A program made the translations under genes and the position numbers. A stretch of 64,000 nt of DNA from Nocardia lijiangensis NBRC 108240. GTDB lineage: Bacteria; Actinomycetota; Actinomycetes; Mycobacteriales; Mycobacteriaceae. The notes below the pieces were generated by a model. That model did not search any database and was not told where the DNA came from. It saw nothing but the letters and a program-made list of their open reading frames with translations. This document shows, in pieces, positions 9,387 through 18,361 of the stretch. Within the stretch, counting starts at the first letter, position 1. Every line of letters starts with the position of its first letter. The stretch is from the NCBI RefSeq assembly GCF_001613045.1, contig NZ_BDBP01000033.1:31314-95313 (forward strand). The letters are read 5' to 3'.

Positions 9387-9593
9387 TCAGAGCGGCGCGC
9401 GAGCGGCGGTCAGGAATTCCTGCCTGCTGATCCTGCCGTCGCCGTCGATGTCGACTTCGTCGAACCGGGACATGAGGATGTCGATGTCCTGGCCGCGGCT
9501 CTCGTAATGCTGGATGAATTCCTCGCGGTCGATGTAGCCGTCGCCGTCGATGTCCATCGCGTCGAACTTCCGGTGAATGTCCTGAATATCCAT
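9387..9593 (-). CDS. Small two-EF-hand calcium-binding protein (calerythrin/calmodulin-like)
   Basis: 68 residues carrying two canonical EF loops, DIDGDGYIDREE (about 14-25) and DIDGDGRISRQE (about 48-59), each with Asp at positions 1, 3 and 5 and Glu at 12. It should bind two Ca2+ in a pseudo-symmetric pair, in the cytosol (no signal peptide). GGGAGAG precedes the ATG by 6 bp. Small bacterial EF-hand proteins of this type occur in Streptomyces and Nocardia, with little known of partners. The neighbouring Asp/His-rich protein could also interact with metal (inference only). Confidence 0.9.
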   Translation of the reverse strand: MDIQDIHRKFDAMDIDGDGYIDREEFIQHYESRGQDIDILMSRFDEVDIDGDGRISRQEFLTAARAPL

Positions 9594-9732
9594 TCGGTTC
9601 TCTCCCAGCTTCTAGGCGGGGCGGCGACTGCCACCCCGAGAGGACAGGTATCGAGCCGTGTTGGAGAAACTGACGCGTCAAGGATAGTTGGGTGCGACAC
9701 CGAGTGTGCGGAATTCGCATGAGCGCGAAAAT

Positions 9733-10068
9733 CTACTCGCTCTCGTCTTTGTTTGCGGACCCAGCAATCGCGGACAACCGCCACAGCTCGACGGCGAGCA
9801 GGAACGCCTGCACGCTCCCCTCGACTTCATCGAGGACGACGCCGTCGGGCCAGGACACCCGGCAGTGGTACCAGCAGCACCAGGTGCGGTCGCCGCGCCG
9901 CGGCTCGGGAGAGAGCAGATCGTGGCAGACGCGCCTGGCGAGCTCGGCCAAGGCCGCCGACGTCTGGGCGGGCGTGCCCACGTTGCCGACACGCCACCAC
10001 AGCTCCTGCGTCCGGCCGGGTCGCGAGATCTCTACGAGGTAGATCAGTTCTGTGTCCTGATCACTCAT
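9733..10068 (-). CDS. Hypothetical protein, 111 aa
   Basis: Starts MSDQDTELIYLVEISRPGRT and contains two Trp-rich stretches (QELWWRV, TWCCWYHCRVSW) and a conserved-looking end, GVVLDEVEGSVQAFLLAVEL. Codon use matches its neighbours (third positions mostly G/C), so it is likely a real gene. No family recognised. It precedes the EF-hand gene by 139 bp in the same direction. Confidence 0.6.
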   Translation of the reverse strand: MSDQDTELIYLVEISRPGRTQELWWRVGNVGTPAQTSAALAELARRVCHDLLSPEPRRGDRTWCCWYHCRVSWPDGVVLDEVEGSVQAFLLAVELWRLSAIAGSANKDESE

Positions 10069-10225
10069 ACACAGGCACTCTGCCAGAAACCAACCGGTCT
10101 ACCCGTAAATCGCGGCGAAACGCGGGCCGTGTTGATCTCCGGCTCGCTCGGAGAATCCGGCTACTTTTCAGTGCGGCGCCGGACACCGAGGTTCGGCACG
10201 AGTGATCGGACCCTGAACGGAAGCG

Positions 10226-11074
10226 ATGAGCACACCTACTGTTCCCGGTACCCCCGGTTCACCACCTGGGTACTCATGGCGTTGGGTTTGGCCCGAATCC
10301 CGGGCCGTCGCATGGTTGTCGGCGTCCTTGGCCGCGCTCGTCGGCGCGGCGGCGTTCTTGGTCGCGGCCGTGCTGGTCGACAGCGAATTCGCGATGCGCA
10401 GCGGCGGGCTTCTCGTGCTGCTGGCCGGAGCCACCGGAGCCACCTACTTCCTCACCACGATCGAGGACCGCCCCGCGATCGTCCAGGGCGACGGGGCGTC
10501 CACCTTCGTGCTGCGCTACCTCCCGACGCGCCTGGCGCCGGTGCTCGCCGCGCTCACGGCGCTGGGGGTCGCGGCGCTGTGGCTCGGCATCCTCGAACGA
10601 GCGCTGGAACCGATGGTCTTCGGGGCCGTGTTCCTCGTCTCGGCCCTCGTCCTGGTGGCCCTGACACTCCGGTACCGGCGGACCGCGCGGCTCTGCCTCT
10701 CCCCGCACACCATCCGCGTCGCCACCCGCAACTTCGATTGGGAATTCCCCTGGGACGCAGTGAATTTCGCGGCCGGTTTCGACGCGAAGGGCACCGAGAC
10801 CATCGCGATCCGCTGCCCGCGCGCGGCGGTGACCACCCGGCCGACACCGGGAAAGACCCCGAGGCACCTACGGCCTCCGGAAGACAGCCCGGACGGCCCG
10901 TGGAAGATCGCGCCGATCATGTGGGGCGTCAGCCCGAACTCACTGTTCTCCGCCCTGAACCATCTCCGGACCTACCCCGAACACCGCGCGGAACTGACGC
11001 ACGCCGAACTCACCGCCATGCTCACCCCGCCACCGTGGCGAGCCCGGCGGGCGTTCGACCTCGATCCGCTGTGA
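10226..11074 (+). CDS. Membrane protein with four helices and a cytosolic PH-like tail
   Basis: 282 residues. Hydrophobic helices lie at about 27-51, 59-79, 102-122 and 128-150. The C-terminal half (residues 155-282) starts RLCLSPHTIRVATRNFDWEF, like the bacterial PH/YdbT-type domain that senses membrane state, and ends with Asn/Leu-rich residues NSLFSALNHLRTYPEHRAEL. Function unknown. Divergent from the 111-aa gene with a 157-bp gap in which I see no clear signal. Confidence 0.78.
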   Translation: MSTPTVPGTPGSPPGYSWRWVWPESRAVAWLSASLAALVGAAAFLVAAVLVDSEFAMRSGGLLVLLAGATGATYFLTTIEDRPAIVQGDGASTFVLRYLPTRLAPVLAALTALGVAALWLGILERALEPMVFGAVFLVSALVLVALTLRYRRTARLCLSPHTIRVATRNFDWEFPWDAVNFAAGFDAKGTETIAIRCPRAAVTTRPTPGKTPRHLRPPEDSPDGPWKIAPIMWGVSPNSLFSALNHLRTYPEHRAELTHAELTAMLTPPPWRARRAFDLDPL

Positions 11075-11131
11075 GGTAAGACCGCCCGCCCCGGCCACGT
11101 ACGGGAACGAGCGCTGTGCTGGCATGGACGA

Positions 11132-12139
11132 ATGCCAGCGTCGCAACGAGAACCGCTTTCTTCGGACGATCGAACCGCCGCGCCGAGCCTGACCACCGAG
11201 TGGTCGCGAGCGCTGGGCCTGCGGGTGCCAGTAGTCAACGCCCCGATGGGTGGCGTGGCGGGCGGACGCCTGGCCGCGGCGGTCACCGTGGCGGGCGGGC
11301 TGGGGATGATCGGCATGGGCAGCGCCGGATCGGCGGCGGCCCTGCGCGGGGAACTCCGGCACACGACGCCGCAAGCGGGGAGGTTCGGCATCGGCCTCGT
11401 CGACTGGGTCGTCGCCGCCGAACCGGAACTGCTCGACGTGGCGATCGCGGCGGCTCCCACCCTGATCTCGGTGAGTTTCGGGACCGATGCGTCCTGGGTC
11501 GGTCGCGTGCGCGACAGCGGAATCCGCACGGCCACCCAGGTATACAACGCGACCGACGCGCGCCGCGCCGAAGACGCAGGCATCGACGTGCTGGTCGCGC
11601 GGGGCGCCGAGGGCGGCGGGCACGGCGCGGTGGAGATGGCGACGCTGCCGCTGCTGGACGCGGTGCTCGACGCCGTCTCGGTGCCGGTGCTGGCCGCGGG
11701 CGGCATCGGATCTCCCGCGAGTCTGGCCGCCGTTCTCGCCGCGGGCGCGAGCGGCGTGTGGCTGGGCACGCACCTGGCCGCCTGCTCGGAGTCGTCGCTG
11801 TCGGAGGCGGGCCGCCGCGCGCTGATCGCGGCCGACGGCACGGACACGATCGTCACGACGGCGTTCGACGTGGCGATGGGACTCCCCTGGCCCGCCCGGT
11901 TCCCAGCGCGGGTGTTGCGCAACGACTTCACCGCGCGGTGGGCGGGTCGGGAAGACGCGCTGCGCACGGACGAGCAGGCGCGCGCCGCCCTGACGGCCGC
12001 GGTCGACGCCGACGATCCGCGGACCGCGCCGATCGACGCGGGTCAAGGCGTGGGCATGCTCACCGCGGTCCGCTCGGCGGCCCAGGTGATCGATGACCTC
12101 TGCTCCGGCGCGGCGCACCTGCTCGCCCGCACACCGTGA
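11132..12139 (+). CDS. Nitronate monooxygenase (2-nitropropane dioxygenase family)
   Basis: 335 residues of an FMN TIM barrel: VVNAPMGGVAGGRLAAAVTV near 30, GAEGGGHGAVEM in the middle, then VPVLAAGGIGSPASLAAVLA and GASGVWLGT at the phosphate-binding end. The His of GGGHG is the usual catalytic base. It oxidises alkyl nitronates, or acts as an enoyl reductase-like FMN enzyme in some actinobacteria. It lies just upstream of the sterol-type operon but before that operon's palindromic operator, so it is probably a separate unit. Confidence 0.88.
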   Translation: MPASQREPLSSDDRTAAPSLTTEWSRALGLRVPVVNAPMGGVAGGRLAAAVTVAGGLGMIGMGSAGSAAALRGELRHTTPQAGRFGIGLVDWVVAAEPELLDVAIAAAPTLISVSFGTDASWVGRVRDSGIRTATQVYNATDARRAEDAGIDVLVARGAEGGGHGAVEMATLPLLDAVLDAVSVPVLAAGGIGSPASLAAVLAAGASGVWLGTHLAACSESSLSEAGRRALIAADGTDTIVTTAFDVAMGLPWPARFPARVLRNDFTARWAGREDALRTDEQARAALTAAVDADDPRTAPIDAGQGVGMLTAVRSAAQVIDDLCSGAAHLLARTP

Positions 12140-12162
12140 GGCCGCGCCGCCCGCACGCCGCG

Positions 12163-12180
12163 GAATCAAGCGCTTGATTC
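12163..12180. promoter_or_regulatory. KstR2-type operator upstream of the DUF35/thiolase operon
   Basis: GAATCAAGCGCTTGATTC is a perfect 18-bp palindrome, 44 bp before the first gene. Its core ATCAAGCGCTTGAT fits the published KstR2 consensus AnCAAGnnCTTGnT, which controls the cholesterol C/D-ring genes of mycobacteria and rhodococci. No KstR2 gene is in the window, so the binding protein is inferred. Confidence 0.7.
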
Positions 12181-12193
12181 AATCATGTGATTG
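12180..12193. promoter_or_regulatory. Second adjacent palindrome in the operon promoter
   Basis: CAATCA-TG-TGATTG has perfect 6-bp arms and shares its first base with the KstR2-type palindrome. It could be a second operator half or a site for another TetR. AAAGGAG, the ribosome site of the first gene, follows at about 12213. Confidence 0.45.
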
Positions 12194-12224
12194 AGGCAGA
12201 CTCCAGCCGAGAAAGGAGCTGCCG

Positions 12225-12683
12225 ATGTCCGCCGATGCCGACGAAGGCCTGCGCGCCCCCTACGAGATCGAGTTCCCGTTCGAGCGAACGGTGGGACCGG
12301 TCGTCGGAACGTTCCTTGCCGGTCTGCGCGAGCGGCGGCTGTTCGGCGCGCGCACCGAGCGCGGCACGGTGGTGTGCCCGCCGCCCGAGTTCGATCCGGT
12401 GACCGGCCGGGAGCTGAGCGAGCTCGTCGAGCTGGCGCCGGTGGGCGCCGTCGAATCCTGGACCTGGGTGCGGCACCGCCACGGCGATCCGGTCGACGGC
12501 GACTTCGCCTGGGCGTTGATCGCCATCGATGGCACGGAAGGCACGTTCTTCCATGCCCTCGACGCAGGCGGCGATCCGGCGCGGATCCGGCGGGGCCTGC
12601 GGGTGCGGGCGCGGTGGGCGGACGAACGCCGCGGCGTGCTGTCCGACCTGCGCTGTTTCGAGCCGGAGGACGACGATGAATAG
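12225..12683 (+). CDS. DUF35 OB-fold protein (ChsH2/Ltp partner type), first copy
   Basis: 152 residues. The chain has the OB-fold layout of DUF35 C-terminal domains (VESWTWVRHRHGDPVDGDFA, then RVRARWADERRG), but lacks the paired CxxC zinc ribbon seen in its neighbour. DUF35 proteins form complexes with thiolase-like aldolases (for example ChsH2 with Ltp2) and channel CoA thioesters. It starts at an ATG with AAAGGAG and overlaps the next gene by 8 bp, opening a six-gene operon. Confidence 0.82.
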   Translation: MSADADEGLRAPYEIEFPFERTVGPVVGTFLAGLRERRLFGARTERGTVVCPPPEFDPVTGRELSELVELAPVGAVESWTWVRHRHGDPVDGDFAWALIAIDGTEGTFFHALDAGGDPARIRRGLRVRARWADERRGVLSDLRCFEPEDDDE

Positions 12684-13161
12684 CCCACTGCCGGAACCGG
12701 TTTCGCTGATGCCGACCCCGCTGCGGATGGAGTACACCTTCGTCGCCGGTGTCGGCCGTTCGCGATTCCTGCGTGGCCTGGCCGAACGCAAGCTGCTGGC
12801 CGCCACCTGCCCGTCGTGCCGTCACGTGTACCTGCCCGCGCCGGAATTCTGCGCGCGCTGCCTCGTCGAGCTCGACGAACCCACCGAACTCGACGGGCGC
12901 GGTGTCGTCTCCACCTTCTGCGTCGTCAGCTTCCCCTTCCCCGGCCAGGAGATCGACCCGCCGTACGTGGTGGCCTACATCCAGCCGCACGGCGCCGACA
13001 CCCGGCTGATGCACCTGATCCGCGAGGTCGAGATCGGTGATGTGCACATCGGCATGGAAGTCGAACCGGTCTGGCGGGCCGGCGCTGATCTGGAGCCGTC
13101 CTGGATGAGCATCCGCCATTACCGCCCCGTCGCGCCCGGCCAGGAGGTCCCCCATGCGTGA
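12676..13161 (+). CDS. DUF35 Zn-ribbon/OB-fold protein, second copy
   Basis: 161 residues. An N-terminal helix is followed by a rubredoxin-like zinc ribbon, CPSCRHVYLPAPEFCARC (four Cys), and an OB-fold (GRGVVSTFCVVSFPFPGQEI). This is the complete form of the DUF35 partner of thiolase-like aldolases in steroid side-chain cleavage. It overlaps both flanking genes by 8 bp, so it should be translated together with the two Cys-less thiolases that follow and probably form a complex with one of them. Confidence 0.87.
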   Translation: MNSPLPEPVSLMPTPLRMEYTFVAGVGRSRFLRGLAERKLLAATCPSCRHVYLPAPEFCARCLVELDEPTELDGRGVVSTFCVVSFPFPGQEIDPPYVVAYIQPHGADTRLMHLIREVEIGDVHIGMEVEPVWRAGADLEPSWMSIRHYRPVAPGQEVPHA

Positions 13162-14230
13162 GGTCGCCGTCGTCGGCTCCGCCCAATCCGCGTGCCTCGC
13201 CGCGAACCGGCGCGACGACATGGCGGGCATCCTGCTTCCGGTGATCCGCGAAGCGCTCGCCGCAATCCCGCTCGACCGCGACCGTGTCGATTTCGTGTGC
13301 TCCGGCAGTCACGACTTCCACGAGGGACGCACTTTCGCCTACATCGACTCCCTCGACGCCGTCGGCGCCTGGCCGCCGATCGCGGAGTCCCACGTGGAGA
13401 TGGACGCGGCGTGGGCGTTCTACGAGGCGTGGGCGTGGCTCCAGCTCGGGCACGGCGACATCGCCCTGGTGTACGGGATCGGCCGCGGCTCTTTGCCGCG
13501 CGACCTCGACCAGGTCGTACCCACCCAGCTGGACCCGTACTACCTCACGCCCCTGCGACCGCACCGCGACGCGATCGCGGGCGTCCAGGCGTGTGCGCTG
13601 CTCCAGTCCGAGCTGACGACGGAACGTGAGATGGCGGGGATCGTCGCGCGCAGCCTGGCGGATGCCGCGGCCAACCCGCACGCCCAGGTCTCCGGCGACT
13701 ACGAGATCGACGAACTGCTCGCCGCGCCGTATGTGGCCGCGCCCTTGCGAGCTCACGACGTGTCACCGGTCGGCGACGCGGCGGCCGTCGTCGTGCTCGC
13801 CGCCGGTGACGTGGCCAGGTCGCTGTGCGAACGTCCGGCCTGGGTGCGCGGCATCGACCACCGGATGGACGGGCACTATCCGGGGTCGCGCGATCTGACC
13901 AGGGCACCGTCGGCGGGCCTCGCGGCCGTCCGCGCGGCCGCGACCGCGGGCTTCGACGCGAGCGCGGTCGAGATCGCCGAGTTGCACGTCGAATACTCCG
14001 CGCAGGAACCCCTGCTGGTCCGCGAGCTCGGCCTCGGCGCGGGGACGGCGATCAATCCGTCGGGCGGACCGCTGGCGGGCAGGCCGACCACCGCGACCGG
14101 CCTCATCCGAATCGCCGAGGCGGCCGCGGGCATTCGCTCGGGACGGGCCACGCGCGCCCTCGCGCACGCTACGAACGGCCAAGCGCTGCAACAGAATTTG
14201 GTCTGCCTGCTGGAAGGAGACCCGGTATGA
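13154..14230 (+). CDS. Thiolase-like protein without the catalytic Cys (Ltp aldolase type)
   Basis: 358 residues with the thiolase fold ends VAVVGSAQSA and AINPSGGPLAGRPTTATGLI. The nucleophilic Cys site is replaced (ESHVEMDAAWAFYEAW), and the usual His of GHPxGATG is Arg. Such proteins act as retro-aldolases with DUF35 partners rather than as thiolases (Ltp2-ChsH2 is the known case; Tyr residues act as acid/base). A Tyr is present in LHVEYSAQEPLL. AGGAGGT precedes the ATG. The stop overlaps the next start as ATGA. Confidence 0.85.
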   Translation: MREVAVVGSAQSACLAANRRDDMAGILLPVIREALAAIPLDRDRVDFVCSGSHDFHEGRTFAYIDSLDAVGAWPPIAESHVEMDAAWAFYEAWAWLQLGHGDIALVYGIGRGSLPRDLDQVVPTQLDPYYLTPLRPHRDAIAGVQACALLQSELTTEREMAGIVARSLADAAANPHAQVSGDYEIDELLAAPYVAAPLRAHDVSPVGDAAAVVVLAAGDVARSLCERPAWVRGIDHRMDGHYPGSRDLTRAPSAGLAAVRAAATAGFDASAVEIAELHVEYSAQEPLLVRELGLGAGTAINPSGGPLAGRPTTATGLIRIAEAAAGIRSGRATRALAHATNGQALQQNLVCLLEGDPV

Positions 14231-15387
14231 GTGAACCCGTCGCCGTCGTCGGCATCGGTCAGGGCAAGCAGGCCAAGCGCCGTGAGGTGACCATCGGCGC
14301 GTTGGTGCGCGAAGCGGTCGCGGCCGCGATGGCCGACGCCGAGCTCGAACTGGGCGACGTCGACGCCGTCGTGCTGTCCAAGACGCCGGACCTGTTCGAC
14401 GGGGTGATGAACCCCGAGCTGTATCTCGCCGACGCGCTCAGCGCGCGCGGGCTTCCGGTGACCCGGGTCTTCACCGGCGGCAGCGTCGGCGGGCACGCGG
14501 CGATCTACGGCGCGCACCTGATCGAGGCAGGGTTGGCCCGGCGTGTGCTGGTCGCCGCGTATTCCAAAGAGTCCGAAGGCAATTTCACCTGGGCGCTGTC
14601 GCGCGGACTGCCCTTCAGCGCGAAGCTCGGCGCGGGCGCGGGCGGCCATTTCGCGCCCGTCATCCGCGAGTACATCCGCCGGTCCGGCGCGCCGGAGCAC
14701 ATCGGCTGGCAGGTGGCGGTCAATCACCGGCTCAACGCGATCCGCAACCCGTACGCGCACGTCCACATGCCCGACATCACCGTCGAGAAGGTCAAAGAAT
14801 CCCGCATGCTGTGGGACCCGATCCGCTACCTGGAGTCGTGCCCGTCCTCCGACGGCGCCGCCGCGATCGTGCTGACCGCGGGATCGCAGGTGGGGAATCC
14901 GGCGCGCCCGCCCGCGTGGATCCACGGCATGTCGTTCCGCACCGAGACCGGGCACTTCGCCGGACGCGACGAGGTCAACCCGCGCGCGGGTGCCGAGTGC
15001 GCCGCGGACGCCTACCGGCAGGCCGGAATCGTCGATCCCGCAAGGGAAGTCGATGTCGCCGAGCTGTACATCCCGTACAGCTGGTACGAACCGATGTGGC
15101 TGGAGAACATCGGGCTCGCCCCGCTGCACCAGGGCTGGAAGCTCGTCGACGACGGCACCACCCGGTTCGGCGGGTCCCTTCCGATCAACCCGTCCGGCGG
15201 CGTACTGTCCGGCAACCCCACCGGAGCGACCGGCCTGATCCGCTTCCTCGAGGCCGCCCTTCAGGTCCGCGGCATGGCGGGCGAGCACCAGGTTCCCGGC
15301 GCCCGGCGAGCCATCGGCCACGCCATGGGCGGCGCGTCCCAATTCCACGCGCTGTGGGTCGTCGGCAGCGAACGGCCGACGACATGA
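14227..15387 (+). CDS. Second thiolase-like protein without catalytic Cys (Ltp type)
   Basis: 386 residues, same fold as the previous gene. The Cys loop reads TGGSVGGHAAIYGAHLIEAG and the late motif reads INPSGGVLSGNPTGATGLI, so both thiolase catalytic residues are missing. ELYIPYSWYEPMWLENIGL offers Tyr residues in the place used by aldolases. The two Cys-less proteins in tandem probably form a heteromer, as the ltp3/ltp4 genes near the DUF35 gene in M. tuberculosis are thought to (recalled, not checked). Start overlaps the previous stop by 4 bp. Confidence 0.85.
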   Translation: MSEPVAVVGIGQGKQAKRREVTIGALVREAVAAAMADAELELGDVDAVVLSKTPDLFDGVMNPELYLADALSARGLPVTRVFTGGSVGGHAAIYGAHLIEAGLARRVLVAAYSKESEGNFTWALSRGLPFSAKLGAGAGGHFAPVIREYIRRSGAPEHIGWQVAVNHRLNAIRNPYAHVHMPDITVEKVKESRMLWDPIRYLESCPSSDGAAAIVLTAGSQVGNPARPPAWIHGMSFRTETGHFAGRDEVNPRAGAECAADAYRQAGIVDPAREVDVAELYIPYSWYEPMWLENIGLAPLHQGWKLVDDGTTRFGGSLPINPSGGVLSGNPTGATGLIRFLEAALQVRGMAGEHQVPGARRAIGHAMGGASQFHALWVVGSERPTT

Positions 15388-15502
15388 GCCCCACTCCCCG
15401 CAGACCTTCCGCACGCCCAGCACGGGCCACGCGGCATCGAAATCCGCTGTGCGATGGGCGATATCGGCAGGTGCAGAAATGACACGAGACAGGAGTACGG
15501 GA

Positions 15503-16693
15503 ATGCGACGGGTCTTCGTCGTCGGCGTCGGCATGACGCCGTTCGTCAAGATCGGGTCCCGAGGGTGGACCTATCCGGAGATGGTCGGCGCGGCGGTGCG
15601 CGACGCGCTCGGCGATGCGGGCCTCGGCTACGACCGGGTCCAGCGCGCCGCGGTCGGCTATGTGTTCCAGCCCTCCGCGGCTGGGCAACGCGCCCTCTAC
15701 GACGTCGGGATGACCGGTATTCCGGTGGTCAACGTCAACAACAACTGCGCCACCGGCTCCACCGCGCTCGTGCTGGCGCGCGAGTGGGTCGGCGCGGGCC
15801 TCGCGGACGTGGCGCTGGCCGTCGGGTTCGAGCAGATGACCAAGGAGGCCATGGCCGCGCCCGCGACGCCGCCGAAGACCACCACGGTCGACGCCCACCT
15901 GCGGCTCATGTCCGAACTGTACGACTTCGGCTCCGCGCCGATGACGACGCAGTTCTTCGGCAACGCCGCGCTCGAGCACATGAAGCGGTACGGCACAACG
16001 GCCGAACAGCTGGCCGCCGTGGCGGTGAAGAACCACGCGCATTCGACGCGGAATCCGTTGGCGCAGTTCCAGAATTCCTACACGCTGGAGCAGGTGCTCG
16101 GCGACGTTCCTGTGCACGGCCCGCTGACCCGCTCGCAGTGCTCGCCCATGTCGGACGGCGCAACGGCGGCCGTGCTGGTGAGCGAGGACGTCGTGCGCGA
16201 GCACGGACTCGAGGCGCAGGCCGTGGAGATCCTCGCGCAGGAACTGGTCACCGACGACGACACCGCGTTCTCCACCGCGTCGATGATCGATGTCGTCGGA
16301 GCGCCGATGACCCGCGCCGCGTCCCGGCGGGCCTTCGACACCGCGGGGATCACCGTCGGCGAGGTCGATGTGATCGAATTGCACGACTGCTTCTCGATCA
16401 ACGAACTCCTCACCTACGAGGCGTTAGGTTTGTGCGGCGCAGGCGAATCGGGCGCGTTGATCGAGTCCGGGGCCACCACCTACGGCGGCGCCTGGGTGGT
16501 CAATCCGTCCGGCGGGCTCATCTCCAAAGGGCACCCGCTCGGCGCGACCGGACTGGCGCAGACGGCCGAACTCTCCTGGCAGCTGCGCGGACTCGCCGCC
16601 GACCGGCAAGTCCCGGACGCGCGGATCGCTCTGGCGCACAACCTCGGTCTCGGCGGGGCCTGTGTCGTCACCCTCTATGCCGGGCCGGGATGA
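15503..16693 (+). CDS. Thiolase family protein with complete catalytic set (SCP-x/Ltp type)
   Basis: 396 residues. The nucleophile is in NVNNNCATGSTALVLA near residue 80; the other active-site motifs are ELHDCFSINELLTYE and INPSGG-type NPSGGLISKGHPLGATG. This is the SCP-x thiolase pattern, which releases propionyl- or acetyl-CoA from 3-keto branched acyl-CoA. AGGAG lies 8 bp before ATG 15503; a weaker start lies at 15479. A 115-bp gap separates it from the Cys-less pair, but direction and theme suggest one transcript. Confidence 0.9.
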   Translation: MRRVFVVGVGMTPFVKIGSRGWTYPEMVGAAVRDALGDAGLGYDRVQRAAVGYVFQPSAAGQRALYDVGMTGIPVVNVNNNCATGSTALVLAREWVGAGLADVALAVGFEQMTKEAMAAPATPPKTTTVDAHLRLMSELYDFGSAPMTTQFFGNAALEHMKRYGTTAEQLAAVAVKNHAHSTRNPLAQFQNSYTLEQVLGDVPVHGPLTRSQCSPMSDGATAAVLVSEDVVREHGLEAQAVEILAQELVTDDDTAFSTASMIDVVGAPMTRAASRRAFDTAGITVGEVDVIELHDCFSINELLTYEALGLCGAGESGALIESGATTYGGAWVVNPSGGLISKGHPLGATGLAQTAELSWQLRGLAADRQVPDARIALAHNLGLGGACVVTLYAGPG

Positions 16694-16745
16694 ACGAACT
16701 CTGCTGGACAATGATCGACGACAAGCCCTCGGAGCTGAAACACCC

Positions 16746-18350
16746 ATGACGACAATCGATCACGACACCCACCTGCGGCTGCCGGTGCACAACGGCCACA
16801 GCCTGGTCGCCGGACTCCGCAGGCACCGGCACGATCCGGTGCTGACCCTCGGCGACACGATCCTCACCGGCGCCGACGTGCTCGACGCGATCAGCCGCTA
16901 CGCGGCCGCGTTCGCGGCCAACGGCGTCGAGACCGGCACGCCCGTCGGGGTTTTGGCCCTCAACCGGCCCGAGGTGCTGTTCACCATCGCCGCCGGGCAG
17001 GTCCGCGGTTACCGGCGCACCGCACTGCATCCGATGGGCGGGCTGGACGATCACGCCTATGTGCTGTCCGATGCGGGCATCACCACCCTGGTGCTCGATC
17101 CGGTACCCGCCTTCGTCCAGCGCGCTCGCGAACTGGTCGACCTGGTGCCCCAGCTGAACCGGGTCCTGGTGCTCGGCGCGGTGCCGCCGGAGCTCGCCGA
17201 CGTCGGCGTCGATCTGACGGCCGCCGCCGCGGCGTTCGATCCGGAGCCGATCGAGGCCACCGACCTGCCGCCGGACGCCGTCATCTCGATCAGCTACACC
17301 GGTGGCACCACGGGAAAGCCCAAGGGCGTCATCGGATCCGCGCTCACCATGGCGACGATGACCCAGATCCAGCTCTCGGAATGGGAGTGGCCGCAACGGC
17401 CGAAGTTCCTGATCTGCACGCCGCTCTCGCACGCGGGCGCCGCCTTCTTCCTCCCGGTGGTGTTGCTCGGCGGGCAGTGCGTGGTACTCCCCCGCTTCGA
17501 ACCGGGCGAGGTGCTGCGCGCCATCGAAGAGCACCGGATCACCGCGACCATGCTGGTGCCGTCGATGCTCTACGCGCTGCTCGACCACCCGGATCTGGCG
17601 ACCCGCGATCTGTCGTCGCTGGAGACGGTGTACTACGGCGCCTCGGCCATCGACCCGACCCGGTTGACGCAGGCGATCGAGCGCTTCGGGCCGATCTTCG
17701 CGCAATACTTCGGGCAGTCCGAGGCGCCGATGACCATCAGCTACCTCGGCAAGCGCGAACACGACACCGAACGCCTCACCTCCTGCGGCCGTCCCTCGGC
17801 CGCTCTGCGTGTCGCGCTGCTCGACGGCGACGACAAGGTCGTGGCTCCCGGCGAGGTCGGCGAAATCTGCGTCTCCGGACCGCTGGTCGCCGCCGGTTAC
17901 CTGAACAAGCCCGAGGCGACCGCGGAGACCTTCCGCGACGGCTGGCTGCGCACCGGCGATCTCGCCCGCCAGGATGCGGACGGCTTCCTGCACATCGTCG
18001 GGCGCAGCAAGGACATGGTGGTCACCGGCGGTTTCAACGTCTTCCCTCGCGAAGTCGAAGACGTTGTCGCCGAACACCCCTCGGTCTCGCACGTCGCGGT
18101 GGTCGGCGTGCCGGACCCGCGCTGGGGCGAGGCGGTCACCGCCGTCGTCGTGCTCGATCCGGCCGCGCCGGGCGATCCGGCCGCCGTCGAGACGATGATC
18201 GCCGAGATCCAGGAGACCGTACGGCAGCGCAAGGGCTCGGTGCAGGTGCCCAAGCACGTCCTCGTCATCGACGAACTGCCGCTCACCGGCCTCGGCAAGC
18301 CCGACAAGAAGGCCGTGCGCGCCCTGGCGGCCGACCGGCTCGGCCACTGA
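16746..18350 (+). CDS. AMP-forming acyl-CoA ligase (FadD type)
   Basis: 534 residues. The ANL signature is SYTGGTTGKPKGVIGSALTM near residue 188, with GQSEAP before the adenylate site, WLRTGDLARQDADGFLHIVG at the hinge, and the C-terminal Lys in LTGLGKPDKKAVRA. It activates a carboxylic acid as adenylate, then CoA thioester, and would feed the thiolase/DUF35 enzymes upstream. In sterol clusters FadD3 (C/D-ring acid), FadD17 and FadD19 (side chains) have this role; sequence alone does not choose. A strong terminator follows, so it closes the operon. Confidence 0.9.
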   Translation: MTTIDHDTHLRLPVHNGHSLVAGLRRHRHDPVLTLGDTILTGADVLDAISRYAAAFAANGVETGTPVGVLALNRPEVLFTIAAGQVRGYRRTALHPMGGLDDHAYVLSDAGITTLVLDPVPAFVQRARELVDLVPQLNRVLVLGAVPPELADVGVDLTAAAAAFDPEPIEATDLPPDAVISISYTGGTTGKPKGVIGSALTMATMTQIQLSEWEWPQRPKFLICTPLSHAGAAFFLPVVLLGGQCVVLPRFEPGEVLRAIEEHRITATMLVPSMLYALLDHPDLATRDLSSLETVYYGASAIDPTRLTQAIERFGPIFAQYFGQSEAPMTISYLGKREHDTERLTSCGRPSAALRVALLDGDDKVVAPGEVGEICVSGPLVAAGYLNKPEATAETFRDGWLRTGDLARQDADGFLHIVGRSKDMVVTGGFNVFPREVEDVVAEHPSVSHVAVVGVPDPRWGEAVTAVVVLDPAAPGDPAAVETMIAEIQETVRQRKGSVQVPKHVLVIDELPLTGLGKPDKKAVRALAADRLGH

Positions 18351-18361
18351 CGATGAACTGA

